Source: an uncultured Pelagibacteraceae bacterium (GTDB taxonomy: Bacteria; Pseudomonadota; Alphaproteobacteria; Pelagibacterales; Pelagibacteraceae). Taken from it: 64,000 nucleotides of DNA. Position numbers and translations under genes: made by a program. The notes beneath the pieces are model-generated. The model had not been told where the DNA came from, ran no database searches, and worked only from the letters and a program-made list of their open reading frames with translations. The stretch covers positions 1 to 64,000 of the forward strand of contig CACKZT010000001.1 in assembly GCA_902604695.1 (NCBI GenBank), read 5' to 3'. Shown here one piece after another: positions 42,509 to 52,041 of the stretch (within the stretch, counting starts at the first letter, position 1; each line of letters begins with the position of its first letter).

Positions 42509-43552
42509 ATGAAAAACATTAAAAAATTACCATTTATATTATCAATATTATCTCTATTTATTATTTTCTCGCCAGCAAAAGCTGATATCAAAGTAGTTGC
42601 ATCAATAAAACCTATACACTCATTAGCAAGTTATTTGATGGATGGGGTGGGTAAACCAGATTTAATTGTAGATGGATATGCTTCACCACACGGATTTGCA
42701 ATGAAACCATCTCACGCTAAAATGTTACAAAATGCTGACTTAATCTTTTGGATTGGCGAAGACTTAGAAAGTTTTTTAGAAAAACCATTAAATTCAATAG
42801 CAAAAAAAGCTGAAAAAATAGAGTTAATGGAAATTAAAGGATTAAATAAATTAGAATTTAGAGAAAGAAACATATTTGAAGGACATGATGATCATGGACA
42901 TGACGAACATAAAGAAGATGAACATAAAGAACATGGTCATAAAGAGGATAAACACGATGAACATGGTCATGACGAGCATAAAGAAGACGAACATAAAGAA
43001 CATGGTCATAAAGAAGATAAACACGATGATCACCATGAGCATGCTCACGGTGAATATGACCCACACATTTGGCTAGATCCAATGAACGCAAAAGTGATTT
43101 TAAAAGAAATGGCAGAGCATTTAATAGAAAATGATCAAAAAAATGCATCTACATATAAAGCTAATTTAAAAAAAGCGCTCAAAGATTTAGACAAACTTAC
43201 AAAAAAAGTAAAATCTGAGTTAAATAAAGATTTTAAATCGATTGTTTTTCATGACGCTTATCAATATTTTGAAAAAAGATTTGATGTAAATGTTTTGGGA
43301 GCTTTTACTGTAAATACAGATGTATTGCCTGGGGCTGAACAATTATCTGAGATCAGAGAAATAATTGAACATGACAAAGTAAGTTGTGTGTTTTCTGAAC
43401 CTCAATTTAATCCTGACATAATCAATGCAGTAGCGAAAGATATGAATATTAAAACTGGTGTTTTAGATCCATTGGGAGCCACTTTAACTCCAGGGAAAAA
43501 TTTATATTTTGATTTAATTAGAAATATGTCTAAGTCTTTTAAAAGTTGTTAA
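42509..43552 (+). CDS. znuA: zinc ABC transporter substrate-binding protein
   Basis: 347 residues with a signal peptide ending near FSPAKA-DI. Metal ligands are seen in YASPHGFAMKPSHA, in DPHIWLDP, in IVFHDAYQYF and toward the C-terminus in CVFSEPQF, as in ZnuA. Between the first two ligands is a long flexible loop rich in His, Asp, Glu and Lys (about residues 123-180) containing two copies of a 23-residue unit. Such loops capture zinc for transfer to the binding site. The gene stands alone on the plus strand behind the Zur box and converges with the phosphohexomutase gene directly at its stop. Confidence 0.93.
   Translation: MKNIKKLPFILSILSLFIIFSPAKADIKVVASIKPIHSLASYLMDGVGKPDLIVDGYASPHGFAMKPSHAKMLQNADLIFWIGEDLESFLEKPLNSIAKKAEKIELMEIKGLNKLEFRERNIFEGHDDHGHDEHKEDEHKEHGHKEDKHDEHGHDEHKEDEHKEHGHKEDKHDDHHEHAHGEYDPHIWLDPMNAKVILKEMAEHLIENDQKNASTYKANLKKALKDLDKLTKKVKSELNKDFKSIVFHDAYQYFEKRFDVNVLGAFTVNTDVLPGAEQLSEIREIIEHDKVSCVFSEPQFNPDIINAVAKDMNIKTGVLDPLGATLTPGKNLYFDLIRNMSKSFKSC
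42893..43030 (+). repeat. two tandem 69-bp repeats in znuA (His-rich loop)
   Basis: Units 42893-42961 and 42962-43030 encode the same 23 residues (HGHDEHKEDEHKEHGHKEDK then HDE or HDD). The DNA copies differ at only a few third-position bases, so the duplication is in frame and fairly recent. Each unit adds six histidines to the zinc-capturing loop. Confidence 0.92.
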
Positions 43553-45007
43553 TCAAATTTTTTGATCGTATTCACCAACTTTTCCAGTTTCTTGAAGTAA
43601 ATTATCAATAAATTTAAAAATTTTATTTTTTCTTTTATCTGATGAGGGGCTTTCAACAACGACTACTAACGAAGGTTTGTTTGAAGACGCTCTTATTAGG
43701 CCCCAAGATCCATCAGATAAAGTAAATCTAATACCATTAACAGTTAAAATTTTTTGAATATTTAGGCCATCAATGGACGACTTGTCTTTTTTTAATTTTT
43801 CAATTTTTTTTACAATTAAATCAATAACCTCGTATTTTTCCTCGTCTTTGCAAAATGGAGCCATTGTCGGTGATTGATAAGTTTTAGGCAGTTCATCAAT
43901 GATTTTGTTCATTTTTTTATTTTGTGCATCAATTAAGTGGCAAACTTGAATTGCTGAATTTATACCGTCATCATAACCAAAACCGAGAGGATTATTAAAA
44001 AAAAAGTGACCACTTTTTTCAAATCCTGCTAAAGCTTTAGTAGAATTCACTTTTCTTTTAATATGTGAATGTCCAGTTTTCCAGTATGTTGTCTTACAAT
44101 CATTTTTTGAAAGTATTAAATCATTCTCAAAAAGGCATGTTGATTTTACGTCAACTATAAATTTTGAGCTTTTGAATTTATTTGATAAGTTTCTGGCTAT
44201 CAGTAATCCTATTTTGTCAGAAAAAATTTCATTTCCATTATTGTCTATAACACCAACTCGATCTCCATCTCCATCAAATCCAAAACCAATATCAGCATTA
44301 TTTTCTTTAACACATTTTGATATAGCTTTAAGCATTTTTAAATCTTCAGGATTTGGATTGTATTTAGGAAATGAAAAATCAAGATTACAATCTAATTCTA
44401 TCACTTCACAACCTATTTCATTTAATATTCTAGGAGCAAATATGCCGGCTGTTCCATTTCCGCATGCAACAACTGCTTTAATTTTCTTATTTAATTTATT
44501 ATTGTTAATAAGATGCTTCATATACACTTCTTTAAAATTTTTAATTTCTTTCTTAGATCCGTTCCCATCAATAAAATCTTCATTTAAAGTAATTTTTTTA
44601 AGTTCTTGCATTTGTTCTGGAGCATGTGTTAGTCCTTTTTCTATTCCCATTTTTACTCCAGTCCATCCATTTTCATTATGACTAGCCGTAACCATTGCAA
44701 TCGCATCGGAGTTTAAATTAAATTGAGCGAAATAAACTGTGGGAGATAGGCAAAGACCAATATCTTCAACAAAACATCCTGTAGAAGCTAGCCCTTTGAT
44801 TAAAGCTAATTTTATTTCTTCGCTATACGATCTGTAATCATGACCAACGACAACTCTGGGATTTGATCTATTTGTCTTTCTAACAACTTGAGTGCCTAAT
44901 CCTTTCCCGAGATTGGTGATTCCCCCTAAATCAATATCTTTTTCATACACCCATCTTGCATCGTATTCTCTAAATCCATTTGGATTAATTTTTATAGCAC
45001 TTCCCAT
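43553..45007 (-). CDS. phosphomannomutase/phosphoglucomutase
   Basis: 484 residues, alpha-D-phosphohexomutase superfamily. Phosphoserine Ser109 lies in VTASHNENGW, the magnesium loop is GFDGDGDRVGV, the sugar loop is AGFEKSGHFFFN, and the phosphate-binding loop is LIRASSNKPSLVV. It interconverts mannose- or glucose-1-phosphate and 6-phosphate; with gmd in the window a supply of mannose-1-phosphate for GDP-mannose is a likely use. Single gene, converging with znuA; the 158-bp spacer upstream belongs to nrdA regulation. Confidence 0.92.
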   Translation of the reverse strand: MGSAIKINPNGFREYDARWVYEKDIDLGGITNLGKGLGTQVVRKTNRSNPRVVVGHDYRSYSEEIKLALIKGLASTGCFVEDIGLCLSPTVYFAQFNLNSDAIAMVTASHNENGWTGVKMGIEKGLTHAPEQMQELKKITLNEDFIDGNGSKKEIKNFKEVYMKHLINNNKLNKKIKAVVACGNGTAGIFAPRILNEIGCEVIELDCNLDFSFPKYNPNPEDLKMLKAISKCVKENNADIGFGFDGDGDRVGVIDNNGNEIFSDKIGLLIARNLSNKFKSSKFIVDVKSTCLFENDLILSKNDCKTTYWKTGHSHIKRKVNSTKALAGFEKSGHFFFNNPLGFGYDDGINSAIQVCHLIDAQNKKMNKIIDELPKTYQSPTMAPFCKDEEKYEVIDLIVKKIEKLKKDKSSIDGLNIQKILTVNGIRFTLSDGSWGLIRASSNKPSLVVVVESPSSDKRKNKIFKFIDNLLQETGKVGEYDQKI

Positions 45008-45116
45008 TTAATAGATGACGTTTATTAACACACTTTTACACTTGCTTTTTTTTTTAAATGTTCATATAATGTTCTATTGATTTTAAGATCATATGGTATA
45101 TTAATATATCTTTAAC

Positions 45117-45131
45117 ACAACATATAGTTGT
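45117..45131. promoter_or_regulatory. candidate NrdR box upstream of nrdAB
   Basis: ACAACATATAGTTGT is a perfect 5-5-5 inverted repeat resembling the NrdR consensus (ACACwATATATwGTGT), 35 bases before the nrdA start. A weaker CATATG-centred partner is centred about 31 bases upstream (45085-45099), the usual three-turn spacing of paired NrdR boxes. Confidence 0.6.
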
Positions 45132-45165
45132 TAAACAATAAATAGATCATAAAACAAGTAATTAT

Positions 45166-47115
45166 ATGAATAAAAACGTATCTTTGGCAATAAAAAAAGC
45201 TGTGGGCAGCATCGGCCAAAAAAACCAAAATGAACTAAAGGATAATGGTCCAAAGAAACCTGACCTGTTTTCTCTATCTGGTGAAACTGAATTATTTCAG
45301 AATGAGAAAGGAATAACTATTAAAATTGACCGATCCAGAGACTCTAATCTTACTGATTTTGGAAAAGAAACCTTAAGAGACAGGTATCTTGGTCAGAGCG
45401 AGTCTTTTCAAGATTTATTTGCAAGGGTAGCCAGCACTTACGCAGACGATAACTTACATGCCCAAAGAATTTACAACTATATAAGTAACCTTTGGTTTAT
45501 GCCAGCAACACCAGTTTTATCAAACGGTGGAACTGAAAGAGGTCTTCCAATATCATGTTTTTTAAATGAAGCTAATGATAGCCTTAAAGGCATTACTAAT
45601 CTATGGGAAGAAAATGTTTGGCTGGCCGCTAGAGGAGGAGGTATTGGAAGTTATTGGGGTAATTTAAGATCTATAGGTGAAAAAATAGGTAAAGTTGGAA
45701 AAACCTCAGGTATTATTCCTTTTATTAAAGTAATGGACTCTTTAACTTTGGCAATAAGTCAAGGATCTCTAAGAAGAGGCTCTGCGGCTTGTTATTTACA
45801 AATTGACCATCCTGAGATTGAAGAATTTATAGAGATGAGAAGACCAACTGGCGGAGATGTTAATAGAAGATCACTTAATCTTCATCATGGTGTTCTTGTG
45901 ACAGATGATTTTATGAGAGCTGTAGAAACAGATGAGCAGTGGGCACTAAGAAGTCCGAACGATGGCTCAGTTCAATCAACTTTATCAGCAAGAAATTTAT
46001 GGATAAGATTACTAACGGCTAGAATTGAAACTGGAGAACCATATATAGTTTTTATTGATACAGTTAATAGACAAATACCTCAACATCACAAACTTGCAGG
46101 TTTGAAAGTTAAAACTTCAAACTTGTGTAGTGAGATTACTTTACCTACAGGCATCGACAACGATGGAAAAGAAAGAACAGCAGTCTGCTGCCTATCATCT
46201 TTAAATTTAGACACCTACGAAGAGTGGAAAGACAATGGCCAATTTATTGAAGATGTAATGAGGTTTTTAGATAATGTTATGACAGATTTTATCAATAGAG
46301 CTCCGGATGAATTTGCTCACGCAAAATATTCTGCAATGAGAGAAAGAAGTGTTGGCTTAGGAGTTATGGGCTTACATTCTTACTTTCAACAAAAAAATAT
46401 TCCTTTCGGATCAGTGATGAGCAAAGTTTGGAATAAAAAAGTTTTTAAAAATATTCAAGAAAAAGTTGATGCTGCTTCTGTTACTTTAGCAGAGGAGAGA
46501 GGAGCCTGTCCGGATGCTGCAGAATATGGAATTAAAGAAAGATTTTCAAACAAAACAGCTATAGCACCTACGGCTTCAATTTCAATTATTTGTGGAGGAA
46601 CCTCTGCGGGCGTCGAACCAATTTCTGGTAATAGTTATACTCACAAAACTTTATCGGGATCTTTTAATGTTAGAAATAAATATTTAACTAAATTATTAGA
46701 AAAATATAAAAAAAATAACGAAGAAATTTGGTCAAGTATAACAACAAACCAAGGTTCCGTGTCTCATTTAGATTTTTTAACTCAAGATGAAAAAGATACA
46801 TTTAAAACTGCTTTTGAAATTGATCAAAGGTGGATAGTAGATTTGGGTGCTGATAGGACACCTCATATATCCCAAGCTCAATCAATTAACGTATTTGTAC
46901 CAGCCGATATACATAAAAAAGAACTTCACGCCATACATTTTCAAGCATGGAAGAAGGGTTTAAAAAGTCTTTATTATTGTAGATCTAAATCAATACAAAG
47001 AGCAGAAGACGTAACTGCTGGATCATCTACGGATGTAACTAAAAACGTCTATAAGAAAAAAAATCAATCTAATAACGAAGAAAACAATTATGAGGAGTGT
47101 TTATCATGTCAGTAG
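45166..47115 (+). CDS. nrdA: ribonucleotide reductase class I alpha subunit
   Basis: 649 residues, shorter than E. coli NrdA (761) and apparently without the N-terminal ATP-cone. Active-site residues are seen: Cys in GLPISCFLN, the NxCxE motif in SNLCSEITLP, and the partner Cys in AVCCLSSLNL. The C-terminal tail ends in CLSCQ, the redox-active Cys pair that hands electrons from thioredoxin or glutaredoxin. Makes dNDPs with NrdB, which overlaps by 10 bp. The first about 30 residues are Lys-rich and poorly conserved. An NrdR-type box precedes the gene. Confidence 0.93.
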   Translation: MNKNVSLAIKKAVGSIGQKNQNELKDNGPKKPDLFSLSGETELFQNEKGITIKIDRSRDSNLTDFGKETLRDRYLGQSESFQDLFARVASTYADDNLHAQRIYNYISNLWFMPATPVLSNGGTERGLPISCFLNEANDSLKGITNLWEENVWLAARGGGIGSYWGNLRSIGEKIGKVGKTSGIIPFIKVMDSLTLAISQGSLRRGSAACYLQIDHPEIEEFIEMRRPTGGDVNRRSLNLHHGVLVTDDFMRAVETDEQWALRSPNDGSVQSTLSARNLWIRLLTARIETGEPYIVFIDTVNRQIPQHHKLAGLKVKTSNLCSEITLPTGIDNDGKERTAVCCLSSLNLDTYEEWKDNGQFIEDVMRFLDNVMTDFINRAPDEFAHAKYSAMRERSVGLGVMGLHSYFQQKNIPFGSVMSKVWNKKVFKNIQEKVDAASVTLAEERGACPDAAEYGIKERFSNKTAIAPTASISIICGGTSAGVEPISGNSYTHKTLSGSFNVRNKYLTKLLEKYKKNNEEIWSSITTNQGSVSHLDFLTQDEKDTFKTAFEIDQRWIVDLGADRTPHISQAQSINVFVPADIHKKELHAIHFQAWKKGLKSLYYCRSKSIQRAEDVTAGSSTDVTKNVYKKKNQSNNEENNYEECLSCQ

Positions 47116-48113
47116 CAGAAAAAAATAAGTCAGAAATTATTCAGCCAAAAAAAATGGGATTACTTGTTGAAAATCCAGTTTATAAGCCTTTTAGATATCC
47201 ATGGTGTTATGATGCATGGTTAACGCAACAAAGAATTCATTGGCTACCAGAAGAAGTTCCACTGGGAGATGATGTTAGAGATTGGCAAAAAAATATTACA
47301 CCAGAAGAAAGAAATCTTTTAACTCATATATTCAGATTTTTTACACAAGCAGATGTTGAAGTTAATAATTGTTATTTGAGACATTACACAACTGTGTTCA
47401 AACCAACTGAAGTTTTAATGATGATGACAGCTTTTGCTGCAATGGAAACAGTTCATATCGCAGCTTACTCCCACTTATTAGATACGATTGGAATGCCAGA
47501 AACTGAGTATTCGGCTTTTATGAAGTATAAAGAAATGAAAGATAAATATGATTATATGCAAGGGTTTGATGTTACGTCAAAACATAATATAGCAATGACA
47601 ATGGCTGTCTTCTCAGCCTTTACCGAAGGACTGCAGTTATTTGCAAGTTTTGCAATCCTATTAAACTTTCCAAGGCATAACAAAATGAAAGGAATGGGAC
47701 AAATAGTTACTTGGTCAGTAAGAGATGAAACTCTTCACTGTAATTCAATGATTAGATTGTTTAAGGACTTTATCAAGGAAGAGCCTCAAATCTGGAATGA
47801 TAAATTAAAAAAAGAGATAGTAGACGCGTGTAAAACAATTGTTGAGCACGAAGATGCTTTCATTGATTTAGCTTTTCAAATGGGTCCATTACCTGGTTTA
47901 ACAGCAGAAGAAGTTAAAAAATATATAAGATTTATTGGAAATAGAAGATTGGAACAACTTGGTCTTAAACCTATATATGATGTTAAGAAAAACCCTTTAG
48001 TATGGTTAGATACAATGTTAAATGGGGTTGAACATATGAATTTCTTTGAAGGTAGAGCAACAGAATACTCTAAAGCATCTACGCAAGGAACTTGGGGCGA
48101 AGTTTTTGCTTAA
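47106..48113 (+). CDS. nrdB: ribonucleotide reductase class I beta subunit
   Basis: 335 residues from the ATG at 47106, chosen because GAGGAG lies 8 bases upstream; a GTG 9 bases earlier overlaps that ribosome site. Metal-ligand helices are in order: FFTQADVEVNNCYLRHY, AAMETVHIAAYSHLLD, AFTEGLQLFASF and WSVRDETLHCNSM. It houses the di-metal cofactor that generates the radical passed to NrdA. The start lies inside the end of nrdA (10-bp overlap). The 3' end overlaps the converging cinA-like gene by 4 bp. Confidence 0.94.
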   Translation: MSVAEKNKSEIIQPKKMGLLVENPVYKPFRYPWCYDAWLTQQRIHWLPEEVPLGDDVRDWQKNITPEERNLLTHIFRFFTQADVEVNNCYLRHYTTVFKPTEVLMMMTAFAAMETVHIAAYSHLLDTIGMPETEYSAFMKYKEMKDKYDYMQGFDVTSKHNIAMTMAVFSAFTEGLQLFASFAILLNFPRHNKMKGMGQIVTWSVRDETLHCNSMIRLFKDFIKEEPQIWNDKLKKEIVDACKTIVEHEDAFIDLAFQMGPLPGLTAEEVKKYIRFIGNRRLEQLGLKPIYDVKKNPLVWLDTMLNGVEHMNFFEGRATEYSKASTQGTWGEVFA

Positions 48114-48583
48114 TTTTTAATTTCATTTAAAAGCAAAGAAAGTGTTTTTTTTAAAGTAGCTTTTTGTACTTTGAGCCTTCCTTTCCTTTTAAAAATAAAC
48201 TTATTTATTTTTACCTTACTCCCATTTCTGATGCCCACAAAAACAAGTCCAACTGGTTTTTTTTTACTTCCTCCACCTGGTCCTGCAATTCCAGTTATAG
48301 AGATACAAATTTTACTTTTACTTATTTTACTGAGATTGTTTACCATAGATAAGCAGCATTGATAGCTAACTGCCCCGTATTTTTTAATAATTCTGTCAGG
48401 AACGTTTAAAATAGTATTTTTAGACGTATTTGAATACGTGACCAAACCCATTGTAAAAACTTTAGAAGAACCACTAACCGAGGTTATGGCGCTAGACAGC
48501 ATTCCTCCTGTACAAGACTCTGCAAAAGATAATTTAATTTTTTTTTTCTTTAAGAAAAAAACTATTTTTTCATTTATATTCAT
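48110..48583 (-). CDS. pncC: CinA C-terminal domain protein (nicotinamide-nucleotide amidase PncC)
   Basis: 157 residues, only the CinA amidohydrolase domain. LSFAESCTGGMLSSAITSVS carries the catalytic Ser, and ISITGIAGPGGGSKKKPVGLVFVG is the second conserved block. It deamidates NMN to nicotinate mononucleotide in the pyridine nucleotide cycle. Last of three co-directional genes ispDF-pgpA-pncC; its start overlaps the pgpA stop by one base. A T10 tract lies near its start (48538-48547). Confidence 0.88.
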   Translation of the reverse strand: MNINEKIVFFLKKKKIKLSFAESCTGGMLSSAITSVSGSSKVFTMGLVTYSNTSKNTILNVPDRIIKKYGAVSYQCCLSMVNNLSKISKSKICISITGIAGPGGGSKKKPVGLVFVGIRNGSKVKINKFIFKRKGRLKVQKATLKKTLSLLLNEIKN

Positions 48584-49086
48584 TAAAAAAATTTTGATTT
48601 TAATAACATAAAAATTATTAAAGTTAAAATAACGTAAAACCCAGCAAGAATATCATCAAAAATTACTCCAAAACTATTTTTAAATTTTTTATCGAAAATA
48701 TTCACCGGGAAAGGCTTTTTGATGTCAAAAAATCTGAACAAAATAAATATATATAAATAAAATAATGCAGTTTCATAATCATTTTTTACATTTCCATGAG
48801 CTATTTCATATGCATAGATTGGAATAGCTTGACCAATAAACTCATCTATTACAACTTCTTTTGGATCCTTATTTTTATTATATTTTATATAATCATCAAC
48901 AGCATAAAATGAATAAAGTAAAATTGGAATAATAATTATGATCATTAGTTGATTAGATAAATCTAAAATATGAAACAAGCTAAATAAAAAAACTGTTGTT
49001 ATTAATGATGTAATAGTTCCAGGAGCATATCTAAAAGTTCCAATACCAAAACAAGTTACAAATAAAAAATTGAAATTTTTAATCAT
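48583..49086 (-). CDS. pgpA: phosphatidylglycerophosphatase A
   Basis: 167 residues with four hydrophobic segments. CFGIGTFRYAPGTITSLI is the PgpA opening, and KEVVIDEFIGQAIPIY with RFFDIKKPFPVNIFDK carries the conserved acidic and FDxxKP motifs. It dephosphorylates phosphatidylglycerol phosphate to phosphatidylglycerol at the inner membrane. Overlaps ispDF by 8 bp and the pncC start by 1 bp, so the three genes are translationally coupled. Confidence 0.9.
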   Translation of the reverse strand: MIKNFNFLFVTCFGIGTFRYAPGTITSLITTVFLFSLFHILDLSNQLMIIIIIPILLYSFYAVDDYIKYNKNKDPKEVVIDEFIGQAIPIYAYEIAHGNVKNDYETALFYLYIFILFRFFDIKKPFPVNIFDKKFKNSFGVIFDDILAGFYVILTLIIFMLLKSKFF

Positions 49087-50224
49087 ATTTGATTACCGAA
49101 ATTATAACCTCACATGCAATTGCCTGTTCTCTTCCTATTACCCCTAACTTTTCAGTTGTCTTACCTTTTATATTGATTTGTTCTTCCGAAATTTCGCAAA
49201 GTTTAGAAATATTATTTATCATTTTTTTTTTATATTTCTTAATTTTTGGTGTTTGAGTAATAATATTTATATCTAGATTATTAATGTAAAAACCTTTCAT
49301 TTTAATTTTTTTAACTACTTCTTTTAAAAGAATTGTAGACCTAATATTTTTATATTTTTTTTTATTATCTGAAAACATATTGCCTATATCTCCCATTTTA
49401 CAGGCTCCAAGAATTGCATCAGTAATTGCATGTAAAACAGGATCGCCATCTGAGTGTCCTAGTGTGCCTATTTTTGATTTAATTTTTAAGCCAGCTAAAT
49501 AAAGTTTTCTATTAGGAACTAGTCTGTGAACATCAAAACCCATTCCTAAATTAATTTTATTCTTGAGAATATTTTTAAGATTTTCAAAGTCTGATTGATC
49601 GGTTACTTTGAAATTATTAATTTCACCATTTATAAATTTAATATTATCAAGATTCACGTATAAAGAAATATCATCATCTTTATACTTATTATAATTTGTT
49701 TTATGTAAATTATATATTTCCTTAAGATTGAAAGCTTGAGGAGTTTGAGTTAAAAAAAACTCCTTTCTATCTCTTCCAACTATATATTCGTATTTTCCAG
49801 AATCAAATCTTTGTTTAATTGCATCATTGATATTTATTTTAGGTATAACAGCTTTAGCCAAATTCATCTTTTTAATAATTGAGCCCAAAAGTTTAACAGA
49901 AAAATTAGGCCTAGCAGCATCATGTATCAAAACTTTTGAAATTTTTTTTTGATTAATTAAAAATTTAAGTGCATTAAAAGTAGATTTTTGTCTAGATGAA
50001 CCTCCTACAATATAAGAAATGTTTTTTAAATTTAATTCCTTAATTTTTTTTTGGTCCTTTTTAGCATAGACCACTATTATTTTTTTTATAGCCTTAAAAT
50101 TGGTCGCTTTTTTTATGGTAATTTCAAGTAAAGTTTTTCCTCCTATTTTATGATATGGTTTAGGAAGATTTGATTTAAATCTATTGCTGTTACCAGCTGC
50201 TAGTATAATTAGACAAAAATTCAT
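49079..50224 (-). CDS. ispDF: bifunctional IspD-IspF (isoprenoid MEP pathway)
   Basis: 381 residues in two enzymes. Residues 1-220: IspD cytidylyltransferase, with LIILAAGNSNRFKSNLPKPY as the CTP loop and LIHDAARPNFS. Residues about 225-381: IspF cyclodiphosphate synthase, with zinc ligands in GMGFDVHRL and LGHSDGDPVLHAITDA and the signature INIKGKTTEKLG. It carries out two non-consecutive steps of the MEP pathway. The fusion is common in Alphaproteobacteria. Divergent from ntrY with a 47-bp spacer. Confidence 0.94.
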   Translation of the reverse strand: MNFCLIILAAGNSNRFKSNLPKPYHKIGGKTLLEITIKKATNFKAIKKIIVVYAKKDQKKIKELNLKNISYIVGGSSRQKSTFNALKFLINQKKISKVLIHDAARPNFSVKLLGSIIKKMNLAKAVIPKININDAIKQRFDSGKYEYIVGRDRKEFFLTQTPQAFNLKEIYNLHKTNYNKYKDDDISLYVNLDNIKFINGEINNFKVTDQSDFENLKNILKNKINLGMGFDVHRLVPNRKLYLAGLKIKSKIGTLGHSDGDPVLHAITDAILGACKMGDIGNMFSDNKKKYKNIRSTILLKEVVKKIKMKGFYINNLDINIITQTPKIKKYKKKMINNISKLCEISEEQINIKGKTTEKLGVIGREQAIACEVIISVIKYD

Positions 50225-50271
50225 TATGTTAAGATATATAATATTTATTTAAATTATTAAATTTATTTAAA

Positions 50272-52041
50272 ATGCTCAAAATTATACAAAATTTTAATTG
50301 GATTATAGGAACATCATTTCTTGGGATATTTCTGGGTATTTTGACGTTTTTAACATTCATAAATTCAAGCTTTATTCCATTAACAGAGAAAAATTTACAA
50401 TATTTATTAATTATAGACATCCTTTTATTGTTAATATTTTTTGGTTTAATTTTTCAAAATGTAATTAAAATTTTTTCAAAAAAAAAAAAGGAGTCAACTG
50501 GATACGCAACAAACCTAAAATATATATCCTTATTTTCTTTATTTACTTTTTTACCCTCATTGTTAATTGCAATATTTTCTCTCATTTTATTTAATTTCGG
50601 GTTAGAAAATTATTTTAATAATCAAATAAAAAATGCTGTAAATAATTCTTATGATGTTGCAAATGAATATCTTGTTGAGAGTAGAAAAACTTTAGAGTCG
50701 GATATTTTTTTAATGAGTGTTGGAGTAAACAGGGGTTCTAGTTTTTTTTATTCAAATAAAAAAAGATTTGAAGACATAATTAAATCTGAAAAAATTCTAA
50801 GAAATATCGACGATGTTTATTTAATTGACAGCTTGGGAAACATTATGTTTTCTGACACTAGGGAAGACAATGTTAAATTTATTCTTCCTAACGAGGAAGA
50901 TTTTGACAAAGCTTTAGAAAATGTTCCAGTTTCGATATCTAACAATATTGACAGCAAAACTTCTTTTTTTATGAAATTAAATAGTTTAATTGATACTTAT
51001 CTTTATATCTCTAGGAATATAGATCCAGAAATTATCAAATACCTTAATGAAACTGAACAGGCAGTTAATTTTTATTATTCCGTTCAGAGTAATCAATTGG
51101 GTCTCAAAATTACTTTTGCTATTATTTATATTATAATTGTTACTTTATTACTTTTTCTATCAACAGTTATTGCAATATTTTATGCAACAAGATTAACTAA
51201 GCCGATTATAAATTTAATAAGAGCATCAGAAAATATCAGTCAAGGCCAATTAGAAACAAAAGTTCCCATTATCGAGACACACGATGAATTTGTTTCATTG
51301 AATAAAAATTTTAATAACATGATTGACCGACTAAAAAAACAGCAAGATAAATTACTTTTAGCAGAAAGATATTCAGCTTGGGAAAGTGTAGCAAGGAAAT
51401 TAGCTCATGAAATTAAGAATCCTTTAACTCCTATTCAACTTTCTATTGATAGAATTAAAGAAAAATACTCTTCTCAAATTAAAGAAAACAAAAATGATTT
51501 CAGTAATTATTTAGAGACAATAAATAGACAAATAAAAGATATTGAAAAACTCGTAAGCGAGTTTTCTGATTTTGCTAGAATGCCTTCTCCCCAAATGAAA
51601 AAGATTGATATTATTGAAACAGTTAATAGAGCTGTAAACTTTATGAAACTATCAAGTAAAAATAATTTTACACTAACATCATCTAACAAGTCCTTAAATA
51701 TAATAGGAGATGATGAACATTTATATAGAGTACTTATTAATCTAATTAAAAACTCAGAGGAATCAATTCTAGAAAAAAAAGGTGATTTTAAAGGGAAAAT
51801 CGATGTAGAAATAACAAAAAATAATGACTATATATTTATCAAATTAACCGATAATGGAGTTGGTATTATTGATAATAAAAATATTATGACACCATATTTT
51901 ACAACCAAAAAAAATGGCACAGGTTTGGGCCTACCTATTGTTAACAAGATAATTAATGAACACTCTGGCGAATTTTCAATATCAAATATTTCAAAAGGCG
52001 GTGTAGAAGTATTGATTTCAATTCCTGCAATTAATGAATAA
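50272..52041 (+). CDS. ntrY: sensor histidine kinase NtrY
   Basis: 589 residues. Membrane helices at about 10-30, 37-60, 80-110 and 280-305 flank a periplasmic sensor region (about 110-280). A HAMP domain follows (ATRLTKPIINLIRASENISQ), then the H-box LAHEIKNPLTPIQLS, and an ATPase domain with DDEHLYRVLINLIKNSEES, TDNGVGI and GTGLGLPIVNKI. It phosphorylates NtrX, whose gene overlaps by 8 bp. An A11 run is present in the first cytoplasmic loop (50478-50488). The ntrBC pair that commonly precedes ntrYX in Alphaproteobacteria is absent. Confidence 0.92.
   Translation: MLKIIQNFNWIIGTSFLGIFLGILTFLTFINSSFIPLTEKNLQYLLIIDILLLLIFFGLIFQNVIKIFSKKKKESTGYATNLKYISLFSLFTFLPSLLIAIFSLILFNFGLENYFNNQIKNAVNNSYDVANEYLVESRKTLESDIFLMSVGVNRGSSFFYSNKKRFEDIIKSEKILRNIDDVYLIDSLGNIMFSDTREDNVKFILPNEEDFDKALENVPVSISNNIDSKTSFFMKLNSLIDTYLYISRNIDPEIIKYLNETEQAVNFYYSVQSNQLGLKITFAIIYIIIVTLLLFLSTVIAIFYATRLTKPIINLIRASENISQGQLETKVPIIETHDEFVSLNKNFNNMIDRLKKQQDKLLLAERYSAWESVARKLAHEIKNPLTPIQLSIDRIKEKYSSQIKENKNDFSNYLETINRQIKDIEKLVSEFSDFARMPSPQMKKIDIIETVNRAVNFMKLSSKNNFTLTSSNKSLNIIGDDEHLYRVLINLIKNSEESILEKKGDFKGKIDVEITKNNDYIFIKLTDNGVGIIDNKNIMTPYFTTKKNGTGLGLPIVNKIINEHSGEFSISNISKGGVEVLISIPAINE

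Noticed and set aside
42893-43030. Tandem repeats as a possible CRISPR array
   Set aside because: Two adjacent units without spacers, in frame within znuA; no cas genes anywhere in the window.
42851-43148. Met/Phe/Val- or His-rich open frames opposite and shifted to znuA
   Set aside because: They are produced by the 69-bp repeat read in other frames; only the ZnuA frame continues into conserved sequence on both sides.
43552-43566. ATCAAA/TTTGAT stem between znuA and the phosphohexomutase gene as a bidirectional terminator
   Set aside because: Six mostly A-T pairs with a 3-base loop; too weak to call in AT-rich DNA.
44172-44681. 169-codon frame on the plus strand
   Set aside because: Antisense to the phosphohexomutase gene across its magnesium-binding and sugar-binding region; no independent signal.
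48164-48362. Two overlapping about 62-codon plus-strand frames
   Set aside because: Antisense to the cinA-like gene with no ribosome site and no conserved features.
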